Source: Pezicula radicicola
Lineage: Eukaryota > Ascomycota > Leotiomycetes > Helotiales > Dermateaceae
NCBI GenBank assembly: GCA_003008705.1
Contig: PDUO01000015.1
Span: 563,290 to 627,289, forward strand
Direction of reading: 5' to 3'
DNA length: 64,000 bases
Shown: in pieces, positions 1-12,243 of the stretch
How the letters are laid out: every line of letters begins with the position of its first letter
Numbering within the stretch: position 1 is the stretch's first letter
The notes under the pieces: model-generated
Seen by the model: only the letters and a program-made list of their open reading frames with translations
Databases searched by the model: none
What the model was told of the DNA's origin: nothing
Program-made: the position numbers and the translations under genes

Positions 1-83
1 ACGCATGCCTCTGCCCTACGCGACCTTTCAAGGTCTTGGGCATATTCGCCATACCAACGGCCTTCCTGCACCATTGTCAGCAT
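1..83 (-). CDS. possible N-terminus of an edge-truncated gene
   Basis: An open frame on the minus strand starts at an ATG (81-83) with A at -3 and runs off the left edge without a stop. A second in-frame ATG lies three codons on (72-74). The visible peptide is only about 27 residues, rich in E, R and Y, with no recognisable domain. If real it would be transcribed leftward, tandem to and downstream of the HIT-finger gene. It could equally be chance. Confidence 0.2.
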   Translation of the reverse strand, partial: MLTMVQEGRWYGEYAQDLERSRRAEAC

Positions 84-212
84 TCTTTACACAATAAGTA
101 TGACCAAAGGCAGCATACCGCATATCCTGTGTAGTGCGATGGGCTTATCGGCCCTGGAAGTGCCTCTGACAAGGATTTTCTCTTAAAGATCAACTTTCGT
201 CCTTCCACACTC

Positions 213-952
213 TCATCTTGATTCGCGACTGAGAAGCTCTTGTATGATTTTCCTGTCTTCCTCAGTCCGTTCTTTCTCCACGAGTTCTACAGCTACTTCC
301 TCTTCGCCAGATAGGATCTGGAGAACGAGCTTACAAAACTCTCTTACTGCCTCCCCATCTTTCCCGTATGTCGATCGGGCGGCGGCCAAAGCCTCGAGGC
401 CATTCTGAATACCCTTGTCTCTGTTCCAACGCTCTGTGCCTCCACGGCCTCCTCCGCGAGATTTGAATTGTGCCTGGCCATCCATCTCATCCAAAGGCTG
501 CAGGGTTGCAGTGTGGACCTCTTCAAGTTGTGACGGTAGACGAGGATACTGCTTGAAAAGCTCTCGTAGTTTATCGGAATCTTCCAAAGCTGTGAACGGA
601 TCCCGGAAGCCAACAGTGCCTGCGCGAGCCTTGGGCTGAACTACATCTGAATTGGATTTTGGGATTGAGTTGGGAGTAGCAGCTGGGGTGGTATCAATGG
701 CAGGGTGTGTGGCTTTATGCTGTGTTGAGCATGCGACGGAACAGCTTAAAAGTCATTAGTAGAAAAAGGCATATAGCGTTGCCATTGAAGAACTCACTAG
801 GGAAGTTGGCAGCGAGTGCATTTGTATTTGGGAACCTTTTCGTTGCAGACGCCGCAGAGTTTTGGTGCTTCAGGTACGGGGATTTCTGTCGATGATCCAT
901 TGTCTTCGCCACCTTCTACGGTAGGCGAAGGCGGAATTTCTTCGATTGACAT
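213..952 (-). CDS. HIT-type zinc finger protein (HIT1/ZNHIT3-like)
   Basis: Two exons, 952-798 and 744-213, are joined across a 53-nt intron (745-797, GTGAGT...TTTTAAG, internal CTAATGAC branch-like site), giving 228 aa. Splicing completes a zf-HIT module near the N-terminus: C33-x2-C36, C45-x2-C48, C53-x3-C57, then H61 and H65. The last ligand is usually Cys in this family; here it appears to be His. The rest is charged and helical, with a conserved-looking stretch after residue 110 (DPFxALEDSDKLRELFKQYP). Members of this group (yeast Hit1, human ZNHIT3) help assemble box C/D snoRNPs in the nucleus. Family assignment is firm; orthology to Hit1 is inferred. The start is divergent from NFU1. 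Confidence 0.85.
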
Positions 953-1425
953 TTTGCTGGGTTTGCAATGTTTGGGTTATGTAAGAATGAAGTTGCGATG
1001 TTGTTGTTGTAGGAAGGTGCGGTAGAAGAAAGGCTCAGCCTTGCGGTCGCTATCATGAAAAATGCTTTAAGACGGTTTCTGATTGGCTACGTGCTTGCCT
1101 CTCCACAACGAGTAATTAAACTGAGCCAGAGATGATGTAAAATGCAGCTCATATTCGTGGAGTGAATATGATTTACCAAAAATTTCATAGTGTCTGCTAA
1201 GAGTTGGTGGTTGCCGTGTAGTAAATAAAAATGATTTCGGATTGTCGCGCTTTTTTTTGGTCAGTCGCGACACATGAAGTCAAAAGTTTGCGTCATGATC
1301 TCCGAGCGCGCATCATATCAGATCGGATTACAAAGACCGGTGCCAAAACTGCCTTTTGCCACAAAGTGCTTTCAATAAAAAAACATCCTTTTCCATAACC
1401 CCAATTCTTTTAACTGAAACTCAAC
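953..1425. promoter_or_regulatory. shared intergenic region between divergent HIT-finger and NFU1 genes
   Basis: 473 bp separate the two start codons, so the segment must hold both 5' leaders and promoters. It contains a T8 run near 1251-1258 and an A-rich stretch just before the NFU1 start (about 1375-1384). No specific factor site can be named with confidence. Confidence 0.5.
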
Positions 1426-2423
1426 ATGGCTACCAGAATGGTCCAAAGGGCAGCTGTACCGCTGTTTACAAAGACTCGGCCGACGAAAACATCAACGCCC
1501 TTCGCTTTCGCAAGAGGTGTACACCAGAGCACTAGGTTGCCTTCAATGGCAGCTTCGAATTCAAGAACACGGCCTACATTGCAACCGTTACACCAGCCTT
1601 CTAGCATGTTAAAACCAGCAGCTGTTGGAGGGAGCCGGAGTATCTTCATCCAGACGGAAAATACGCCGAACCCTGATGCCCTCAAATTCCTCCCAAACCA
1701 TCCTATTCTACCTCCCGGGCTCCCAACTCCTTTCCTCGAGTATCTCAATCCTCGGTCCACTCTTGCGCCTCCTTATCCATCACCTCTCGCAGCGCAGTTA
1801 ATGAATATTGACGGAATCACCTCGGTGTTTTACGGAGCAGACTTTATAACAGTTACAAAGGCAGCAGATGCGAATTGGGCATATGTGAAGCCTGAGGTGT
1901 TTAGCCTTATTACCGAAGCCGTTACATCTGGAGCGCAGATTGTCAACATTGCAGATAATACGTCTGGGGAGAATGGGCAGGAAGGTGGGGAGGAAGACAG
2001 CTTGAGCTACAACGAGAATGATAGTGAGGTCGTGGGGATGATTAAAGAGCTTCTGGAGACACGGATACGACCTGCTATTCAAGAGGACGGTGGGGATATC
2101 GAATTCAGAGGATTCGAGGGTGGAAATGTACTATTGAAGCTCCGCGGAGCCTGTAGGACATGCGATTCAAGCACTGTGACATTAAAGAATGGAATTGAGG
2201 GGATGCTCATGCACTACGTAAGTCCCTATGTTGAAATTTATCCTACCAAGGCTAACGACACTAGATTGAGGAAGTTAAGGGCGTTATCCAGGTCCTCGAC
2301 CAGGAAGAGGAGATAGCAATGGCCGAATTTGCCAAATTCGAAGAAAAGCTCAAACAACAGAAAGGGCCTGATGCCATTGCATCTACAGTGGGCAAAGGTA
2401 GTCTTGATACTGTTGAGGGTTAG
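1426..2423 (+). CDS. NFU1: NFU1-type mitochondrial Fe-S cluster scaffold (NifU-like)
   Basis: Exons 1426-2217 and 2265-2423 are joined across a 47-nt intron (GTAAGT...ACTAG), giving 316 aa. Reading straight through the intron gives a wrong basic tail. The spliced end (IEEVKGVIQVLDQEEEIAM...) matches the family. Order: a basic, Ser/Thr-rich presequence of about 70 residues; the Nfu N-terminal domain, starting around IFIQTENTPNPDALKFLP; an acidic linker; and the C-terminal NifU domain with the cluster-binding C243-x2-C246 (GACRTCDSS). Nfu proteins receive [4Fe-4S] clusters in the mitochondrial matrix and pass them to clients such as lipoate synthase and respiratory complexes. No anomalies seen. 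Confidence 0.95.
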
Positions 2424-5367
2424 AAATATTTCCTAGTACGTCTTACGGAAGAAAGGCCGGCCCGTAGAAAATACATTGGCGTTTGGAGGTGGGCCACAAA
2501 GGTGTGGATATTCTTAAAGTGTATAACAAGGCAACAAAGCATTGGGAATACCCAGACGAAGTTCACTTGCATGGTCATCGGCGTATAGGAGAAAGATTTT
2601 TGTGAGGAAACTATGTGGGTTAACAAGAATCCTCCGGCATCTATAACTGCAGTTATAGTCCTAAAAATGAGCTAGTTTCGTTGAAGACTATTCGAGATGG
2701 AATTCACTATCACGATCCCTAGCTCAACAACCGTGCAATCCTTATGTTTCCTGCAGAGTTCGGTCCGGGTCCAAACTTTGCCTGCGTTTGCCAACATATG
2801 CTGCAAAGCATGTTGAGAACTCAACCATCAGAAGAGCTCCAGCGAAAAGTTATTGGCTAGTTCATGATGGTTGTCTAATCGAAGATGGGGTCACGGGAGA
2901 ATTTTCCAGCGAATCAATTCCGAAGTATAGTTCTAGGCTTGTGCATCTCTTCAAGGGGTCCTGCAAAGGCTTGCAAAGGGATCCCCTTCCGGTCGCATCC
3001 TTGTCTTTTTATGGATGGTTTGAGGGGTGCAAACTTCGAGGAATGATCGTGGAGAACGTGCAAATCTGGTCTGAGGTTGTCGAGTTTATGCTTCTCTCCC
3101 CGCACTTTGCGCAACATGGTGGCACGACTCTTGTGTACTTAGCCTCCCTCGCCTTTGGCCTCCGTACGATTTAAAAAAAACTCTCGTGTGCAGAACCATG
3201 GAGATACTAATTTGCACGACAATGCGCGCTCTCCCATTGGGTGAGAACATCCACATCAGCACGTGATGTTAGTGATGCTAGAGATCACCCCAGGACGATG
3301 CGATGATCGCCTTTTACAGTAGTTAAAGTAGTTTCTAACTTTATAGGCTTAGGGGATGCTGAGCAGACAGAGGCTACTTGAGCTACTGCACTTGTAGTGC
3401 AGTACCGTAACTGTAGTGGCGATTGGAATAATGTGATCCTAGCCTGGGCTCGGCCGAGTCTCAATTCAGGTTGTCTCTGTTGCGGAAACACGAAAGGCGT
3501 CGAACATCGAACATCCCCCGCATTTCGTGTCAGCCGCCCCTACCTACCACAACACACTACTGTTCGTGCCCAGGGGCCCCAAGCCTCAAAGGTCCAAGAA
3601 CACACAAGAGTGCCGTCTCTGGGGATATCTGGAGAACGGGGCCGTGATGATGATGATGGTGATGTGTGAGCTTAGAACCGATGAAATAATGCATACGGAA
3701 GCATCTGTCCTGGGCATCTGAAAGTTCTGCACCTGAGTGGATACTCATTCGTACTTACCTACTACTTGCAGCTGCAAGGTCTTGGTTGTCTTGCTGAAAA
3801 GTCGTCAGTAGTAGTCGTAGGAGCGTAGATAGGTGGTAGACCTGGTACTATTATTGTGGACCGTTATTTGAAGGGTAGGGAAGCTTCTTCTCCAGGATGT
3901 AATGTGGCGCACTCTTTAGCGCAGAATGCTAGACTCGGCGTCGCAAACCCCAGATTCGCTCCTGTCGTTCGAGGATCTGCTCTCTCTTTCTCTCACTACT
4001 TCTTCAACAGTGGTCCATCGTGCCATTCGCAAAAATACACAATACAATATAATTCTCGCGAGCACGTTCAGTCCTCCCAATTATCCCTTTTCAGTAAACG
4101 CGCATCCGCTCGCAAGCAACATCTGCCACCTGTCCCAATCAATCAGTCGAGTTCCAAGGCCCAGGAAAAGCAACCTCGCCCCGCACTTCGTCGCGCCTCC
4201 TCAACTGTCCCCCTCACGATCGTCGCACCTTCGTGATTCTCTATTCTGTTCTCCTTAGATACGGCGGGCACATAAACGCAAGGCCCATCGCCTTTTCATC
4301 TTTGTCAACAATGGGCTACGCATAGCCTGGGCAAACACAGCCTCCGTCAACCCCTCGCGAAGACGTTGAAGGCTTGTACAACTCTCGATTTTGTTTACAA
4401 CTGGCGGATTGGGCATCATAGATGGTCGGAGCGGAATATACAAATGATAATTACGTTACGTGGGGAATTACAAGAGCTTTTCAAATTCAGACGAGTGCTG
4501 CGGTTCATTTCGAGTTTGTACGTATGCAGCCTTCCTTTTTGACTTCGGCTGGGAATGAACGACCACCAATGCGGGATTAAATTAGTACTGTTTACAAAGG
4601 CTAACTGGTGGAAGATCCAGAAAACTACCCTGAGTTGACTTCAGAGTGTTCTCTTTCCGAGACATATTTTCCAGTTGTATGTTACGTTTTCCTGCACTGT
4701 CCGTCCTGTTCCTTGCAATTTGACCACATTTCAAGGCAACAAGTATTGCCTAAATGCTGCAGATGTTAAATTCCGAGCCTAGACTTCACACGTCCTAGCA
4801 TGGCATAGATCGTGTCTCGAGGCATTTTGGTTGTGGCTGTTTTGATTCTTGCGTCCGGTTTAAGTAGTTGTTGTCTGACAGCACGCCAAAATGCATGCAC
4901 CTTTTCTAGTTGACTTACCATTCCCTTCCAAACTTTTGCAATGAAGCTGGCTATTACTTTTCATCCAAAGCATAAGTCGCTAACGGAAATCTTAGGCTGC
5001 ACCAATATCTTCGACTTTCCAGATTTCACATCAACACACAAAGGCGTGAACGCCGGTCGATCATTGGACATTTCTGAGACTATAAAGAACAGATCCCATT
5101 TACTTTGTGATTGAAGAGAGCTGCTACAGTCATCTGAAATTGCTGTGCTGGACTTTCCTAATATCACGAGTAGCCACATCAACATCACTCCTCATCTTCA
5201 GTAGCATCTTTCGCAGTCTCAGTGAATCACAGAATTTGTTTGCCGGCTACAGCAGACTCATCTTTCTCCATTCACCACTTCAGCTCAGGGTTCATCTGAA
5301 AAATCACTAACTTTTACGAGACGGACAGAGTTCCAAACTGCAGATTGGACGAGACCAAGTAAAGACC
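2424..5367. other. long intergenic region and leader of the PSP1-domain gene
   Basis: No gene is firmly supported over 2.9 kb. A 128-codon frame at 2788-3174 and several overlapping frames around 3856-4258 have no recognisable domain and irregular composition. A GATGATGATGATGGTGATG run lies near 3646-3665. The part from about 3900 is pyrimidine-rich with many short upstream ATGs and looks like promoter plus a long 5' leader of the PSP1 gene. Extra leader introns are possible but were not resolved. Confidence 0.5.
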
Positions 5368-8248
5368 ATGAGTTCAAACGGCATGAGAGGCACATCCAGT
5401 GCGGTCAAGAGTGGCCAATCTAACCCATCCTCTATGTCCTCTAGCAATCCGTCTATCTTACTTGACAAGTTCAACGCAAGACGCTCGACACCGGATTCCG
5501 AGGCATTGGCAAGCTCCGATGATGAAGTGGACACGCATCGCCAGGAACACCATCAACCAGTCATCGCACCGCAAAAGGCAGTGCGACGATCATCCTGGTT
5601 GAATGATATCACACCATCCGGAACTCAACCTCGCAAGAATTCGTTTGCTAGTAGTACAATGTCACCTACAACATCACATCCAAGTACCCCTTCCGCGGAG
5701 TCGAGCACATGGACCTCTCATGCTCAAACGTCCACCGCCTCTAGTGTTGGTCGTGGTCATACTAGCACAAGTACTTTTCCATGGGGCAGTGGTATTTGGA
5801 ATAATGAGTCCCGAAAGGAGCCGCCTTCTCGACTAACTGAAGTCTTACCCTCGCCTACTTCAATCTATCCTCCAGGGTCGGCCGGGAACGGCTTCTTTCC
5901 AAGCGATGGCAACATGCAAAGCCCACTGCAAAGAGATCAGTCATCAAATCCAACCATACCTTTTGCTATTCCGCTCCATCCCACACCTAAGACGTACAGA
6001 TCACAATCTTATTCTGTAGGGCAGCTTGACCCGGATTCGTCAGTTCCAGGACCAAACCCAAATGCTACGCCATTTTCTGGTCGAGGCAGACCATTACAAC
6101 ACTCTGGGCTCCAACACCGACCATCTCGACCGAGCATGCTCAGCGAAATGTCAAACGACGGTGGACTAGGCAAAGTCAAAGAGGTCGAAGATGATGATGA
6201 TGAAAGTACCAATGGATCAACCCAAGGAGCACAGCTTCAGTCACACGAACAAAAGCTGCTTGAGCAACTTGCACGGGAGAATGCAGTGCTACGTCAGCAG
6301 CATCAACAATATCAGAATGCTCGTTTGAGGCCTCGTTCATCGACAACTAGTGCTTTTGCTTTGAATGGCTATGGCCTCCAAGATTCGCTTCCAGAAGAAT
6401 CCGACTACGCAATTGACGAACTTGACGAGATCAATGAGCTTCAAGATATAACCAACAAGGGCTCACTAGCAAGAAGACTAAGCGAATATGCTGCTAGTCA
6501 GGGCAATAGGGTATCTCCCTACACTTCTCTTGAAAACCGAAAACTTGAAAATGTGAAGAAAGCTTACTGGCAGAGTTCTCTCGGTTTTGGCGGGTTGGCA
6601 GACATCCCCCAAAGCAGACGCCATTCTTTCGCGGACGTTCCCACACGCCAAGGCTCAGTAAGCTCGGTGGGTGAGCCTTTGTCACAACATGAGAGTAATG
6701 GACAAGAAAATGTATCGCCAAAGGGCTACTCTAGCCGGTATCAGGAAGGATCCGGCTACTCGCTAAATGAACATGGTGAGCAAACTTCTGATAATAACCG
6801 TCGAGTCTCCCTCCTTTCTCTCGACCAGAAGAAGGGTCAAATCTTGGAGGAGGCATCTATGAGAGCATCATATTCACATCAGCGATTTGAAGCAGCATCC
6901 TATTTTGGTGGACCTGCCACTCTACCACGCAACGTAGACGCATACAACCCCGCTGCGTACCCGCCGTCTGCCTACGCACAATACGGACTACCTCCGCAGT
7001 ACGGCGGAGGACGAGCCACTTCACCACATCGCGGCATGTACGGCGTGCCACAGCCCAGGCACAATCAATTGTTGTATATTGTACTTTTCAAGTGCTCCCG
7101 CGCTGACGTCTTCTACGTCCAAGAAGGCACCGGATTGTCGGTTAAACCCGGTGATCTTGTCATTGTCGAGGCCGATCGTGGTACTGACCTTGGAACTGTG
7201 GCCCGTGATAATATCGACTGGGCTACCGCGAAAGAAATGAAGGAACACTACGCCGAAGAACACTACAAATGGCTTATGATGTACTCCCAAGGTGCAGCAG
7301 GCACATCAGATGGCACAGGCGCCGGGTTGATGGCTGCATCCAACGGTATGCAGGGAAGTGCGGTTGGTGGGATGGGTCCCCCAAGTCAGCATGGAATGCA
7401 GGAGCCCAATCCTGGTGAGATCAAACCTAAGATCATCAAGCGCCTTGCACAAAATCACGAAATTCAGGCTCTGCGTGACAAAGAGGGCAATGAGGCAAAA
7501 GCTAAGCGAGTTTGCATGCAAAAGGTTAAGGAGCATGGCTTGCATATGGAGATACTTGACGCAGAGTTCCAAATGTAAGTTTCACTTCTCCTCTGAGGAC
7601 ACTGCCCTGGCTTCCAAGCTTACATTCAACAGGGACTGGAAAAAACTTACGTTCTATTACTTTGCCGACGCATACATAAATTTCAACTCACTAGTAACTG
7701 ATCTCTTTAAGGTCTACAAAACTAGAATATGGATGTCAGCTATCAACCCAGCTTCATTTGCAAGTCCATCACTTGGGCTTCAAGCTCCTAGCGGAATTGG
7801 CCCAGGAGCGGTTGGAGTTAGCAGAAGCGCTCAGGGTGAACGGCGTCCACAGCAGCAGCCGGACCAGTCCACCTACGGTGCCAATGCTCAAGCTCGAGGG
7901 TATCAAGGCGCATTTTCTCAGCCATATGCTTCGGCTCTTGACAGAGGCTCCGTGCCAGCAAACACTTTTCAACCTTCTGGGTACCCATATGGCTATGCAT
8001 CTTTTGGTGCGGCGCCTAGAAACGTGGCTTCCCAAGGGAGTTATGTTCCCAGCATGTTACAATCCATAGATCCATACTCCGGTTTTGCTACCCCGACAGA
8101 TTATACGATGCCAGCTCGCTTTCCATCTCCACACAGCACAGGCGCAGCTGAAGGGACCGATTATGGAAGACAGGGCAACGGCATTGCGACACCAAATGAA
8201 GCATGGCTCAGCGGGGCATTTCAGGGACTTTCCATGAACACACGATAG
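5368..8248 (+). CDS. PSP1-domain protein
   Basis: Exons 5368-7574 and 7633-8248, with a 58-nt intron (GTAAGT...CAACAG), give 940 aa. The junction rebuilds the conserved stretch EFQM-DWKKLTFYYFADAYINF. Residues 1-560 are low-complexity Ser/Thr/Pro/Gln, with a short coiled-coil-like segment (about 290-320, rich in E, Q, L) and an acidic run of D residues near 275. The PSP1 C-terminal domain spans roughly 567-790 (GDLVIVEADRGTDLG, RIWMSAINP). The tail is Gly/Tyr/Pro-rich. Yeast PSP1 was found as a suppressor of DNA polymerase alpha mutations; the molecular role in filamentous fungi is not established. The start has an ACC before ATG and is the first long-frame Met. Domain call firm, function unknown. 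Confidence 0.92.
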
Positions 8249-9488
8249 TGAAATCGTTGTGTTGCTGTACTAGTACAACACCCAGAGGGAAGCTCACTCC
8301 AGCTGTCCCTTTGAACCAACATCAACACCGGTCGGAATCTCCATTTCCGAGACCTAAGCCGGTACAGCTCAGGTGAAAGGCCTGGGAAGGTTAAGCCTCA
8401 CCCGGCTATGCGCTCATTTTCATTTTCAATTCAAATTCTTCATTCACATGTCTGTACAGCATCACACTACATAAGATCTGCTCTTGGGTGGCCAAAGTTA
8501 CCTGCATATGGATATAGCAATCTGCGCGATTCAAATGATTGGTGGGCTTTCGTCGGCAGGGAATAATTCTAGAGCATCAAGAAATGATGGCACCTCACGA
8601 TTCACGAAAAATTATGCCTCGAGGGCTCATAGATAGACTTGCACAATTTCGATGGTGTCAAGGTGGCGGGAAAAGAGGTTGGGTATTTTTGCAGGATAAC
8701 AGCGATAATATGGCTTTTGCTTTTCAAAACTACTCGGACATTGCGACTCGCAAAGGAACGTGTTTTGCTGTTTCCAAAAATTCTTGAAAGTTACTTATTT
8801 ACTACTGGATATTCTTCTTGTGGCTTCAATGTGATTTGAGTGCTTCGAGTGTGTCAGAAACTGCACTGAGTCGAGAGAAAAGAAACGAGGTCATGGTTCC
8901 TTAAAACAACGTATACAGTATGCGTGTGTATCATCTCTCCTAGTTGGAGGAAGGATAGAGGTTGACAAAATGCAAGAACTTTAGCAGCATAGTCAGTAGA
9001 CCGCCGAATCTTTATTTTGCCTTTCAATATTGCTCCTATTCAAATCATATCCATTATGACGAGAACAGGTTGAGGGAAGATCTTGAATCACGTACGAATA
9101 GAAAGCTCGTATTCTTGTCAAGTTCAATTTTTGTCAAGTCTAGTTTTAGTTTTGTAGTTTAGGTAGGTACCTTTCCCGGTCTGCTTTCCAGTGTGGCTTC
9201 CCGATTTGGCGAGCCTTCTCCTCAAATCAACAATAAAGCCAGTGCTCCCCGCAAGAACTCGTCAACCATAATACAACATTGTACATCACTACCCTAGGTG
9301 AAAGGAGTACCACCTGTAGCCTTGGCTAAGGTATCCTGTTTCCTATCCACAGCTCTCCTGCGACAAAGGGAAAGTTCTCCATCCTATACTTCTCTACGTC
9401 TGTTCGATCCTTCAGAATTCGCGTCATAGCCCTCTCTCCGGTTAACACCTAGAACGCACCTGCGAATATACCACGTTATCTAGACCAC
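8249..9488. other. intergenic region
   Basis: About 1.2 kb follow the PSP1 stop. Frames here (8539-8787, 8962-9162) are short, without domains, and I read them as noise within the 3'-UTR and the promoter of the next gene. Nothing else specific is visible. Confidence 0.5.
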
Positions 9489-10543
9489 ATGGTGAAGCCA
9501 CAGGCGAAGCGTAAATCTGAAGGTAATATCCATTGAGTGTTCTCTTACTATGGAGCGACTGAAGCTGATAGTACGAAGGCGCCTCGCCTGCACCAAAGCA
9601 GCGAAGAACTGGCGCCTCAAGAAAACCACGAGAACTCTTCGTATCTGAGGACCCCTATAGTGGTGATGAGGATAACAATGGAATCATCGACGATGATGAG
9701 CCAGTTAAGGTAAAGCCTGCGAAGAAGGGTAGAGCTGGTCGAAAGTCTGAGCCTGTGCGTGAGCCCAAGGCAGCTGAGTATCAAGAGGATGAACTGAGAT
9801 CGCAAAGCCAGTCAGTCTCTTGCTTCCCCAGGTCATAGCAAAATCACGCTGTGTATGATACTAAACGCTTATCGTAGAACGATGTTTGACATTATCCAGC
9901 TTGGTATTAAGAGAAAGGCCAAGGGCGCAAAAGACTCTACGAGTTACCTTGCTAGATTCAAGCAACAGGTTGAAACCGAGGAGCGAGAGTTGAAGAAGCG
10001 CATACAATATCATATGGATGGATCGTCTGTACTTCCCCATGATTTCACAGATGCAAGCTCATTAGTCTTAGGTTGAAGCAGGAATCCGACTTTGCAATAA
10101 GCTTCAAAAACACTTTTATTGTGGCTTGCGAGATGCGTCAAAGCCGCAAAAACGACAAAGATTCCCAGTTCGCATTTCGTTCCATCCACAATCGTGGTCA
10201 AAAGATGCAGAAAAATGCCCTTCAACTGATTGCTCAATACGAAGAGGTCGCTTCCCAGATTTCTGCCCAAGATCAGATCATTTTGCATGGACAGGACTGG
10301 GAGAAAAAGGAGAAACAGATGGAGTGGATTTTGCAGAAGGGTATGGAATACAATCAGAAACGCGTCGAGAGTATCTTGTCTGCTGGTAAGGAGCCAGAGA
10401 TGGATGGCAAGACGGCGAAGGCTCTTGCATTGTTACATGAAGAGGTAGAGACTGGTGCTACTGAGCAATGGGGAAAGGCTGTGAAGAAGCAGACAAAGAA
10501 TTGGGAGAGGTTTATTAGGAAGAACTTTTGGGGGGGTGCTTGA
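9489..10543 (+). CDS. lysine-rich coiled-coil protein of unknown function
   Basis: I could not place this in a family. Likely exons are 9489-9522, 9579-9810, 9878-10024 and 10072-10543 (about 294 aa). Intron 1 starts GTAATA, intron 2 GTCAGT, with TACTAAAC before its acceptor. The third junction is uncertain: donor GTCTGT at 10025, acceptor either 10071 or an upstream CACAG at 10050; the latter keeps more coding sequence but implies a 26-nt intron. The N-terminal third is basic and acidic by turns (AKRKSEG, SEDPYSGDEDNN, VKVKPAKKGRAGRK), suggesting a nuclear protein. The rest is strongly helical and charged (RFKQQVETEERELKKRI; later DWEKKEKQMEWILQKG), consistent with a coiled coil. It ends RKNFWGGA. 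Confidence 0.6.
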
Positions 10544-11647
10544 TGATTTATTCGATTTGATTTGCTATGATCCTATCGCTTTATTTTACAATAGTGGGGA
10601 TCTGTACTACTCTTAGCTCTACTTTCGCTGTACAGTACTTTGCTATCACTTCACAGAATCAAAAGATTTTGGAACATACTTCAGTAATGGGTGAAGCGCG
10701 TTGATTCTTTAATGTTAAAGCTGAGAGATAGGAGGTCTCGAATTGGATTTGTTGATTACAATTGATAGGTAGATATAACTACATCTTTCAACGCCGTGTG
10801 GTCCATACCAATCAATTTGTCCATGGCAATACCACACCAATTTCAGGTAAACTTTTTGAGTTCCGAACTCCTGTCATAGCAGACAATACTAGTAGCCAGT
10901 GGCCCCAAGTCATCCGAATTCTTAGGAGCGTATGTACTTGTACCTCTGAAAGAAATGGTGATAGATCTTCTCGACACTCAAAGATTTTACTGCTGGTACT
11001 GCTACTCTTGCTTTATGCAAGTACTGCATAAGACTAATATGGATCTGCGATCCCAAGGGCTGTTGATATGTTTGACATCCTTAATGGTGGTTCTTGTTAA
11101 ACTTCCAGGTTGTGAAAGGATTCATCTGGTTTAGGTTGTTGATGGGATTGGGATGGGGAAAGTGAATTGGTTTGAGTAACTGACTTGACTTGGGTAACTG
11201 GGTAACCGACTTTATTTGAGCATTGGGTAGCTGACTTGATTTTAGTAACTCATTGATTTGAATGGCTGGCTTGGCTATGTCGATTTTGGTAACTCACTTG
11301 GCTTGGGTAATTGATTTGCTAGATGACTGATTTAACTTGAGTGACTCATTTACTTTGAGTGACTAGTTTGACTTGAGTAACTAGCGCTGATTTAAGTAAA
11401 TGAGTTGATTTAGGTACTTGACTTAGTTTAGGTAGGTAAGTATCTCAAATATTCTGATAATTGAGATCTATAACTAAGATATATAATTCCTATATTTCTA
11501 AAGTTTATAATATACCTATTATATAAAGACCATAATTCCCGTATTAGGATTAACATCTATATAATACCACGTGCTAGTATTTTTAAGATAGTAGTATAGA
11601 GTAACAAGGGAATTGCCTTTGACCTTCTTAGTGAGATCGTAAGAAAG
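10544..11647. other. gene-free region becoming repeat- and AT-rich
   Basis: After the 3' end of the preceding gene the sequence has no supported ORF. From about 11148 it becomes a degenerate repeat (listed separately), and from about 11441 to 11580 it is very AT-rich (TATATAATTCCTATAT and similar). This resembles a decayed transposon or RIP-affected island; that is an inference from composition. Confidence 0.5.
11148..11440. repeat. degenerate tandem repeat of a TTGGGTAACTGACTTGA-like unit
   Basis: By eye there are many imperfect copies of a unit of about 14-28 bp built from TAACT, GACTTG and TTGGGTAA words. Related sequence recurs at about 12476-12522 (GGTAACTTACTTGGC) and, in inverted orientation, at about 33483-33530 (CAAGTAAGTTACCC). 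It is not coding. Confidence 0.7.
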
Positions 11648-12243
11648 CTAAAGTTTGTCCTGTTCATCCATTTCCTCCTCGTCCTCCTCCGGTTCGTCCT
11701 TTTCAGATAAAACCATAGGCTCATACACCATCTTAAGGAAGTACCCGTCCCTCTGCGTTGCTTTTCCACTATCGACTACACTCTCCAAGGTCTCCTCATC
11801 AGCATGTACGAAGAAATTAAAGCGTGGACCAGCAGGGCGCTGTTCTTCCGTCATCGCCTCGCCGCCCTCCATTTCCAGACGACCTTCCGATTCTACCCAT
11901 TCCCGAAATCGACGGGATGTCTGTACAATATCAGCACCACCTAAGGTGTTCGGGTCTTCGATAACGGTCCATGTCATAAGATCAAACGCTCTTATATCTA
12001 TCTCAGCTTGTCTCCGTATTGCAAGTATTCGATATGCAGGCGCGCTTCATTCTTAAGTGAGGCTATAAAGGCGTCCCACTTCTCTTGTGACTTGTACGTG
12101 CAGCGGATGAACACGAACCCCCAATGCTTAAGCTTCTGCTGCCCGGTAGCTAGCCGGATCTCCTCATAATCAGGCGTCTCAGCGACAAGTCTCGAGAAAG
12201 GCAACATCTTTGTCCTAAACATATTATAAGAGTTCTCGATCAC
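11648..12243 (-). pseudogene. frameshifted member of a fungal unknown-function family (WGFxxxRCTY...WTVIED...)
   Basis: Two minus-strand frames lie back to back: 12243-11998 (81 aa, with KHWGFVFIRCTYKSQEKW) and 11977-11648 (with MTWTVIEDPNTLGGAD, FREWVESEGR, PRFNFFVHADEETLES). Together they give the usual order of a small, lineage-expanded fungal protein family, as I recognise it. The first frame stops at TAG just after LQYGDKLR. The second frame is open upstream of its ATG (EIDIRAFDL) and overlaps the first, so a single-base shift near 12003-12015 separates them; no intron with good signals bridges it. The gene ends in an acidic tail (EPEEDEEEMDEQDKL). It sits in repeat-rich DNA, consistent with decay. 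A sequencing error is the alternative. Confidence 0.6.

Noticed and set aside
2788..3174. 128-codon plus-strand frame between NFU1 and PSP1-domain genes
   Set aside because: No domain, irregular composition, opposite-strand frame of similar quality at 2914-3117; more likely chance.
3856..4258. Two overlapping plus-strand frames of 126 and 110 codons
   Set aside because: They overlap in different frames in a pyrimidine-rich stretch upstream of the PSP1 gene; read as 5' leader.
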